NCBI GenBank assembly: GCA_900554545.1
Contig: USHW01000063.1
Location: forward strand, 1 to 10,466
Direction of reading: 5' to 3'
Length of the DNA stretch: 10,466 nt
Source of the DNA: an uncultured Prevotella sp.
Lineage (GTDB): Bacteria; Bacteroidota; Bacteroidia; Bacteroidales; Bacteroidaceae
Shown: piece by piece, positions 7,201 through 10,466 of the stretch
Layout: every line of letters begins with the position of its first letter
How positions within the stretch are numbered: position 1 is the stretch's first letter
Notes under the pieces: model-generated
Seen by the model: the letters and a program-made list of their open reading frames with translations, nothing else
What the model was told of the DNA's origin: nothing
Database searches by the model: none
Made by a program: the position numbers and the translations under genes

Positions 7201-7808
7201 GCGGAAAGGTTAACACTACGCCCTACTTCGTGGCTGAAATATCAGACAAGGACGGACTGAACACCACCGGCAGCGGCATAGGTCATGACCTGCAGCTGAC
7301 AATCGACGGCGAGATGTCGAAGACATACGTGCTTAACGACAACTTTCAATACGACTTCGGCAGCTTCACGAGCGGTCGGACGTATTACAGCATACCGGCG
7401 CTTGAGCCGGGGCAGCACACCCTGCGCTTCCGTGCATGGGACATAATGAACAATTCTACGACAACGGAGCTGACGTTCAATGTTGTCGAGGGGCTTTCGC
7501 CCAACATCCTGAGCATCGACTGTACGTCTAATCCGGCTACGACGAGCACCACATTCATCATCGCGCATGACCGTTCAGGGAACAACCTCGACGTTGAAAT
7601 CGAAGTGTTCGACATCAGCGGACGACCCGTGTGGACGCACTCCGAAAGCGGCGTGGCAACATCAGGCACGTACACAGTGGACTGGGATTTGACCGGCGAC
7701 GGCGGCGGACGGCTCTCTACCGGCGTGTACATCTACCGCGTGAAACTCGGTGGTGACGGCAGCGGAATGGTGTCGAAGGCGAAGAAACTTATAATAATGA
7801 CAAGATAA
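4236..7808 (+). CDS. porU: PorU, type IX secretion system C-terminal signal peptidase (family C25)
   Basis: This 1190-residue cell-surface sortase removes the C-terminal signal domain of type IX cargo and joins the cargo to surface lipopolysaccharide, working with PorV, PorQ and PorZ. A signal peptide is visible (basic MTYKK, core LCFLFALFFLCA, end near residue 22). A long N-terminal beta-rich region follows, including GRWAKIRVPETGVYEL (164-179). The gingipain-like C25 domain spans about 443-825: IIVPTSAKL, YLLLFGDCVWDNR (514-526), VAVGRFPVRT (581-590), the catalytic His in MNYSGHG (H691), the catalytic Cys in TASCDIMPFD (C724), and LLGDPALHL near its end. The 33-residue His-Cys spacing equals that of gingipain RgpB (H211/C244). 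Beta domains come next, then a CTD-like tail from about 1095, with FDISGRPVW, STGVYIYRV and the end KAKKLIIMTR. The ATG overlaps the stop of the upstream hydrolase gene. Full length and intact dyad suggest a functional protein. Confidence 0.95.
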   Translation: MTYKKVLCFLFALFFLCATEAAGKAQRFFNLTADEVRIDSVLPFFSCRVLLDGAWEDSVYTAAIEYPEFMEMSAADVARYERISGEPLPELPEVEANVVVERRRGRLEVFFVPLVMRGGKYMKLVSFMLDVKSSPLPRVKVAARMASAASRADRYAAHSVLREGRWAKIRVPETGVYELTQTLVRRAGFTDLSRVKVYGYGGALQDEVLDEEYLIEHDDLQEVPTCTVGGRRLFHAEGPVTWSSATANRRTRNPYSDYGYYFLTESDGEPLTVDSTTFVDSFREHPYYYHTIREVDNYAWYQGGRNLFENDPISAGSSKSYLITREAAQAGEHWIDVCVTAGQATTGQISINGNAVGSFSMSGFGDYDYAKTYARVFSVTSSTLTDTVTISTTSGGPVRLDYISARFDTPRSVPNLASTSFPSPEYVYNITNQDHHADPQADMVIIVPTSAKLTAQAQRLKEHHEQQDGLRVTIVPADELYNEFSSGTPDANAYRRYLKMLYDRAETEADMPKYLLLFGDCVWDNRLLTPECEALSADDLLLCHESENSYNRVYCYVDDGFFCCLDDGEGGSPTQRDKLDVAVGRFPVRTEAEAKVMVDKTINYVGNDNAGSWQNLLVFMGDDGNDNVHMTDADEMAETVEGINPAFQVERIMWDAYKRETSSTGNRYPDVTRQIKQRQESGALVMNYSGHGAQTSISHEMVLTINDFATFTNSNLPLWITASCDIMPFDAQEDNIGETAVLNENGGAVAFFGTTRTVYVDRNNAINKAYLRSLFTSGDDGYVTIGEAQRLAKNELITSRRDTTVNKLQYSLLGDPALHLNIPYQRAVIDSINGVELASADTLPQISAGSVVRVSGHVETADGGKDASFTGVVSALVRDAEKLVVCRLNNTSDEGASTAFEYYDRTTTLFNGSDSVRGGEFAFSFAVPMDIDYSNETGLINVLAVNSSTKEAVNGVNGDFTVGGTAAEGTDGIGPSVYCYLNSPSFVNGGKVNTTPYFVAEISDKDGLNTTGSGIGHDLQLTIDGEMSKTYVLNDNFQYDFGSFTSGRTYYSIPALEPGQHTLRFRAWDIMNNSTTTELTFNVVEGLSPNILSIDCTSNPATTSTTFIIAHDRSGNNLDVEIEVFDISGRPVWTHSESGVATSGTYTVDWDLTGDGGGRLSTGVYIYRVKLGGDGSGMVSKAKKLIIMTR

Positions 7809-7828
7809 GCCTGCACTTCCGTGCTTGC

Positions 7829-7855
7829 AATTAACAATCAATAATTAACAATCAA
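7829..7855 (+). repeat. Short tandem AT-rich repeat between porU and porV
   Basis: AATTAACAATCAA occurs twice (7829-7841 and 7843-7855), separated by one T. It fills the middle of the 71-base porU-porV gap. No TAnnTTTG box and no T-tailed hairpin is seen there, so the two genes are probably cotranscribed, and this AT-rich stretch may simply keep the porV start region unstructured. Confidence 0.5.
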
Positions 7856-7879
7856 ACAACCGTTGGAACATCAAAAGAC

Positions 7880-9046
7880 ATGACAATGAAGCACCTTAAG
7901 ATATGTATTGCGGTGGTGTTGGCCGCCGTCGCACTCGGAGCACATGCGCAGGAAAAGACCGACATCTTCAATCCTGAACACAACTCGGTAACATCCCAGA
8001 CCATCGCGCCTGACGCGCGTGCCGCCGGTATGGGCGATGTCGGCGCGGCGACCGACCCCGACGTGAACTCGCAATACTGGAACCCGGCCAAGTATCCGTT
8101 CTGTATCAGCCGCGCCGGAGTAGCTTTGAACTACACGCCGTGGCTCCGCCAGCTTGTCAACGACATGGACCTGGCATACCTTGCAGGCTATTACCGCATA
8201 GGCGACCATAGTGCCGTGTCGGCTTCGCTGCGCTATTTCTCGCTCGGAGAGGTGATGATGAATGGCGATGACGGCATGACAATCAATCCTTACGAGATGT
8301 CCATCGACGTGGCTTACTCGCTGATGCTTAGCGAAAAGTTCTCACTTGCCGCGGCGGTGAGGTGGATTTACTCTGACATTACTTACGACTATACCGAAGA
8401 CACGAAGGCGGCGAGCGCTTTCGGAGCGGACATCGCCTGCTATTATCAGGACTACATCATGATAGGCCAGCGCGAATGCCAACTCGGCTTGGGACTGAAT
8501 ATCAGCAACATTGGTAGCAAAATCACCTTCGGAGGCGATGACAACAGCGAGTTCATACCGACAAACATGCGCCTCGGAGCGTCGCTCATGGTGCCCATCG
8601 ACGAATACAACCGCTTCACAATAGCCGCCGACGCCAATAAACTGCTCATACCTACATATCCGTTGCAGGAGGACGGCGAGTCGACCGAGGATTACCAGCA
8701 GCGTGTGCAGCGCGATTATTACGACATATCGAGCATCAGCGGCATCTTCAAGAGCTTCGGCGACGCGCCCGGAGGCTTCAAGGAGGAGTTGCAGGAGATA
8801 CGCTGGAGCGTCGGTGCGGAGTATGTTTACAATGACAAGTTCAGCCTTCGCGCGGGCTATCATCATGAATCCGAGAACAAGGGAAACCGCAAATACTTCA
8901 CCTTCGGTGCCGGTTTCCGCATGAGCGCCTTCTCGCTTGATTGCGGATACGTGTGGGCTACGGCAAAGAGCAACCCCTTGGACCAGACCCTGCGCTTCAC
9001 TCTCGCGTTCGACATGGACGGAATAAAGGAATTGTTTAGGAGATAA
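7880..9046 (+). CDS. porV: PorV (LptO), type IX secretion outer-membrane beta-barrel cargo carrier
   Basis: This protein has 388 residues from the ATG at 7880, or 386 from the ATG at 7886, which gives a more typical signal peptide (MKHLKICIAVVLAAVALGAHA, cleavage before QEKTD). PorV belongs to the FadL-type barrel family. It binds the C-terminal domain of cargo leaving the SprA translocon and delivers it to PorU on the surface. Signatures seen: the conserved start of the mature region, APDARAAGMGDVGAATDPDV with NSQYWNPAKYPF; alternating hydrophobic/polar strands with frequent Tyr and Phe (for example AVSASLRYFSLGEV, FSLAAAVRWIYSDITYDY); and a final strand FTLAFDMDGI with a short basic end. 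Length is usual for the family. It lies 71 bases after porU in the common porU-porV order. The large 259-bp repeat element begins 21 bases after its stop and may end or attenuate the transcript. Confidence 0.93.
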   Translation: MTMKHLKICIAVVLAAVALGAHAQEKTDIFNPEHNSVTSQTIAPDARAAGMGDVGAATDPDVNSQYWNPAKYPFCISRAGVALNYTPWLRQLVNDMDLAYLAGYYRIGDHSAVSASLRYFSLGEVMMNGDDGMTINPYEMSIDVAYSLMLSEKFSLAAAVRWIYSDITYDYTEDTKAASAFGADIACYYQDYIMIGQRECQLGLGLNISNIGSKITFGGDDNSEFIPTNMRLGASLMVPIDEYNRFTIAADANKLLIPTYPLQEDGESTEDYQQRVQRDYYDISSISGIFKSFGDAPGGFKEELQEIRWSVGAEYVYNDKFSLRAGYHHESENKGNRKYFTFGAGFRMSAFSLDCGYVWATAKSNPLDQTLRFTLAFDMDGIKELFRR

Positions 9047-9067
9047 ACATCCTACGATAAGCAATCT

Positions 9068-9326
9068 GAGAACCCACCCCAACCAAAGGGACAACCCACC
9101 CCAACCCTCCCGAAGGGAGGGAGCTTGATGTGCTTTAGAGGGTGTGTTTCATTGCTGTTAGGGTGTGGAACAATGTGGAAAAGGTGGTAATTTTGAAATA
9201 ATTGGATTTCAACACATATCCAAACAATAAACAAATAATGATATAACTACAACCAACAAAGCATTCCAAGCTCCCTCCCTTCGGGAGGGGTGGGGTGGGG
9301 TGTCCCTTAGGTTGGGATGGGTTCTC
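9068..9326. repeat. 259-bp element: 60-bp inverted repeats around a 139-bp AT-rich spacer
   Basis: The reverse complement of 9068-9127 matches 9267-9326 at 56 of 60 positions without gaps. Each arm contains the GC-rich 30-base repeat (9094-9123 on the minus strand, 9271-9300 on the plus strand) plus a second, weaker unit with CCCTTTGGTTGGGG-like sequence. A third partial unit (TTCTCCCTTTGGTTAGGGTT, 9322-9341) trails the right arm. The spacer (9128-9266) is AT-rich and has no supported gene. The element takes up most of the 326-base gap between porV and the DUF559 reading frame. It looks like a MITE- or REPIN-type unit and in RNA could form a very large hairpin. No transposase gene or target-site duplication was identified. 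Confidence 0.85.
9188..9195 (+). promoter_or_regulatory. Possible -7 box inside the repeat-element spacer
   Basis: TAATTTTG fits the Bacteroidota TAnnTTTG consensus and points towards the DUF559-IspF gene. No TTTG lies 19-21 bases upstream (TGTG is the nearest), and the leader to the ATG at 9373 would be about 170 bases and include the right repeat arm. This is a weak candidate, but if real it would mean that the inserted element supplies its own promoter for ispF. Confidence 0.25.
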
Positions 9327-9372
9327 CCTTTGGTTAGGGTTGGTTGTATGTTGTATTACTAAATGCTTTCAC

Positions 9373-10305
9373 ATGAAATACAATTACTATACCAACGACG
9401 CAGCTACCTATCAGATTTTGCTTGAAAAGGCAAAGGCGATGAGAAGCAACCCGACCGAGGCCGAGTCGGTGCTTTGGCGTTACATTTCAGGTGGCCGATT
9501 AGGCGTTCATTTCCGCCGTCAGCATCCCGTTTTCGATTATATTCCCGATTTTGTTTGCTTGGCTTACCGCCTTATCATCGAGATAGACGGCGGCTACCAC
9601 CTTGACGGCGAACAGCCGGAGAAGGATGCGGAGCGCACTAACCGTCTGGCCGAACAAGGCTTTACTGTTCTAAGATTTACCAATGAAGAGGTGCTGCATG
9701 ATACCGACGAGGTTATCGATGCCATAGGAGATGCCATAGACCGGCAGCAATTGGAGCTGTCTGGCGGCACAGGCAAAAGCATGCCAAGCCCCCTCCCTTC
9801 GGGAGGGTTGGGGTGGGTCGGGCGTGAATCTGTTACCCGTGTAGGTTTAGGTTACGATGTCCACCGCCTCGTCGAAGGGCGTGATTTGTGGCTCGGAGGC
9901 ATAAAGATAGAGCACACTATGGGTTTGTTGGGCCACAGCGACGCTGATGTGCTTATCCATGCGATATGCGACGCACTGCTGGGGGCGGCCAACATGCGCG
10001 ACATAGGCTACCATTTCCCCGACACGTCGGCGGACACTCTGAATGTTGACAGCAAGATTTTGCTGCGCAAGACGGTAGAGCTTATCGCCACCGAGGGCTA
10101 CACTGTGGGCAACATCGACGCCACGGTGTGCGCCGAGCGGCCTAAAATCAATCCGCACGTGCCGGCCATGAAGGCGTGCCTTGCACGTGTGATGGGCATT
10201 GCCGAAGACCAGATTTCAATCAAGGCCACTACGACCGAGCGCCTCGGCTTTACCGGACGCGAGGAGGGAATGAGCGCATACGCGGTGGCGTTGATTGAGA
10301 GATGA
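9373..10305 (+). CDS. ispF: Fusion of DUF559 (Vsr-like) nuclease domain and IspF, MEcPP synthase
   Basis: This encodes 310 residues from the ATG at 9373. The frame is open back to a GTG at 9295, but that part is translated repeat and is not used here. Residues 1-125 are a DUF559 domain: NPTEAESVLW (26-35), FRRQHPVFDYIPDFVC (47-62) and LIIEIDGGYH (67-76). Candidate PD-(D/E)XK residues are D59, E70 and D72, and the domain ends near FTNEEVL (102-108). Residues 137-152 are a linker encoded by the GC-rich repeat (SPLPSGGLGWVG). IspF spans about 156-310: GYDVH (metal ligands D162 and H164), HSDADVLIHA (H196), FPDTS (215-219) and KATTTERLGFTGREEG (284-299). At about 155 residues it is full length; E. 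coli IspF has 159. IspF cyclises CDP-methylerythritol phosphate to MEcPP with release of CMP in the MEP pathway. No ATG exists between M137 and the IspF domain, so even an internal start would keep the repeat peptide. Natural IspD-IspF enzymes show that N-terminal fusions are tolerated. Confidence 0.9.
   Translation: MKYNYYTNDAATYQILLEKAKAMRSNPTEAESVLWRYISGGRLGVHFRRQHPVFDYIPDFVCLAYRLIIEIDGGYHLDGEQPEKDAERTNRLAEQGFTVLRFTNEEVLHDTDEVIDAIGDAIDRQQLELSGGTGKSMPSPLPSGGLGWVGRESVTRVGLGYDVHRLVEGRDLWLGGIKIEHTMGLLGHSDADVLIHAICDALLGAANMRDIGYHFPDTSADTLNVDSKILLRKTVELIATEGYTVGNIDATVCAERPKINPHVPAMKACLARVMGIAEDQISIKATTTERLGFTGREEGMSAYAVALIER
9789..9818 (+). repeat. GC-rich 30-base repeat inside the coding region (linker copy)
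   Basis: This copy matches the arm sequence of the upstream element at 29 of 30 positions (CCCCCTCCCTTCGGGAGGG, then TTGGGGTGGGT). It lies in the same orientation as the copy at 9271-9300, so the DUF559 coding part is bracketed by two direct copies 518 bases apart. It is in frame and free of stops, and it encodes the joint between the nuclease and IspF domains. Confidence 0.9.
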
Positions 10306-10332
10306 CGCGCCTGTCAGGGGCGATTGAAAACG

Positions 10333-10375
10333 AAAATACTGCAAACCGACATGCGGTTTGCAGTATTTTTGTTTT
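10333..10375 (+). terminator. Strong intrinsic terminator after ispF
   Basis: AAAATACTGCAAACCG (10333-10348) pairs perfectly with CGGTTTGCAGTATTTT (10354-10369) around the loop ACATG, giving a 16-bp stem. It is followed by TGTTTTT, so the T-rich end runs on from the stem. It lies 27 bases after the ispF stop and should end the plus-strand transcript. The A-run on the left also allows weak termination in the other direction. Confidence 0.85.
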
Positions 10376-10422
10376 TCAAGTATGCTTTTCCTATTTTTCA
10401 AATGAGGATCTCGGTAACCGTC

Positions 10423-10444
10423 ATGCCGCACGCCGATGCGGCAT
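10423..10444. repeat. Short inverted repeat near the right edge
   Basis: ATGCCGCA (10423-10430) pairs with TGCGGCAT (10437-10444) around CGCCGA, and GTGTTTTT follows eight bases later. It might be the terminator of a gene outside the window or another intergenic repeat unit. The rest of 10376-10466 shows no gene that I can support. Confidence 0.4.
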
Positions 10445-10466
10445 CCAGTGTTTTTAATCAGCGTCA

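Noticed and set aside
8342..9094. 250-codon minus-strand open frame opposite porV
   Set aside because: porV on the other strand has full-length family similarity, and this frame reads into the repeat arm and has no recognisable motif.
9052..9234. 60-codon minus-strand frame between porV and the DUF559 gene
   Set aside because: Its end is a translation of the GC-rich repeat and the rest of the AT-rich spacer, with no sign of coding selection.
9068..9326. CRISPR array
   Set aside because: Only two long units are present, in inverted and not direct orientation, with no regular spacers and no cas genes.
9295..9372. GTG start giving a 26-residue extension of the DUF559-IspF protein
   Set aside because: The extension is translated repeat sequence. 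The ATG at 9373 begins the usual DUF559 start (MKYNYYTND).

Overview
The window looks like chromosomal DNA of a Bacteroidota species, most likely order Bacteroidales and perhaps a Prevotella relative. The reasons are a type IX secretion gene pair (porU, porV), promoter-like sites of the Bacteroides type (TTTG, then TAnnTTTG), starts without clear Shine-Dalgarno sequences, and AT-rich spacers of the AATTAACAATC kind. The genus is an inference.

Layout. (1) 1-1529, minus strand: a pair of unrecognised genes, a seven-helix membrane protein followed 33 bases later by a small secreted protein. A GC-rich hairpin repeat lies just beyond the second gene. (2) 1530-1904: a divergent intergenic region with a minus-strand promoter, an 84-bp repeat (copy A) and a plus-strand -7 box. 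(3) 1905-3367: a decayed MboI/DpnII-type (GATC) restriction-modification module. It has an intact Dam-family methylase, only the first ~60 codons of an MboI-like endonuclease, and only the C-terminal part of a second DNA methylase. (4) 3441-3524: copy B of the 84-bp repeat, so the module lies between two direct repeats. (5) 3555-10375: a plus-strand block of FAH-family hydrolase, porU, porV and ispF, ending in a strong intrinsic terminator. I remember the same gene order in Porphyromonas gingivalis (PG0025-PG0028).

Two interruptions stand out against that conserved block. The R-M module sits immediately upstream of it. Between porV and ispF lies a 259-bp element with 60-bp inverted repeats, followed by a DUF559 (Vsr-like) nuclease domain that reads in frame into IspF. 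The joint between the two domains is a translated copy of the same GC-rich 30-base repeat found in the inverted repeats and at position 1. The most novel candidate here is therefore a repeat-plus-DUF559 cassette that has landed at the start of the usually essential ispF gene and become fused to it.

How the genes work together. PorV is the outer-membrane carrier that brings CTD-bearing cargo to the cell-surface sortase PorU, which removes the C-terminal signal. IspF makes the cyclic diphosphate intermediate of the MEP isoprenoid pathway. The FAH-family hydrolase has no evident link to secretion beyond its conserved position and its stop/start overlap with porU. The Dam methylase probably still methylates GATC but has no functional cognate nuclease in this window.
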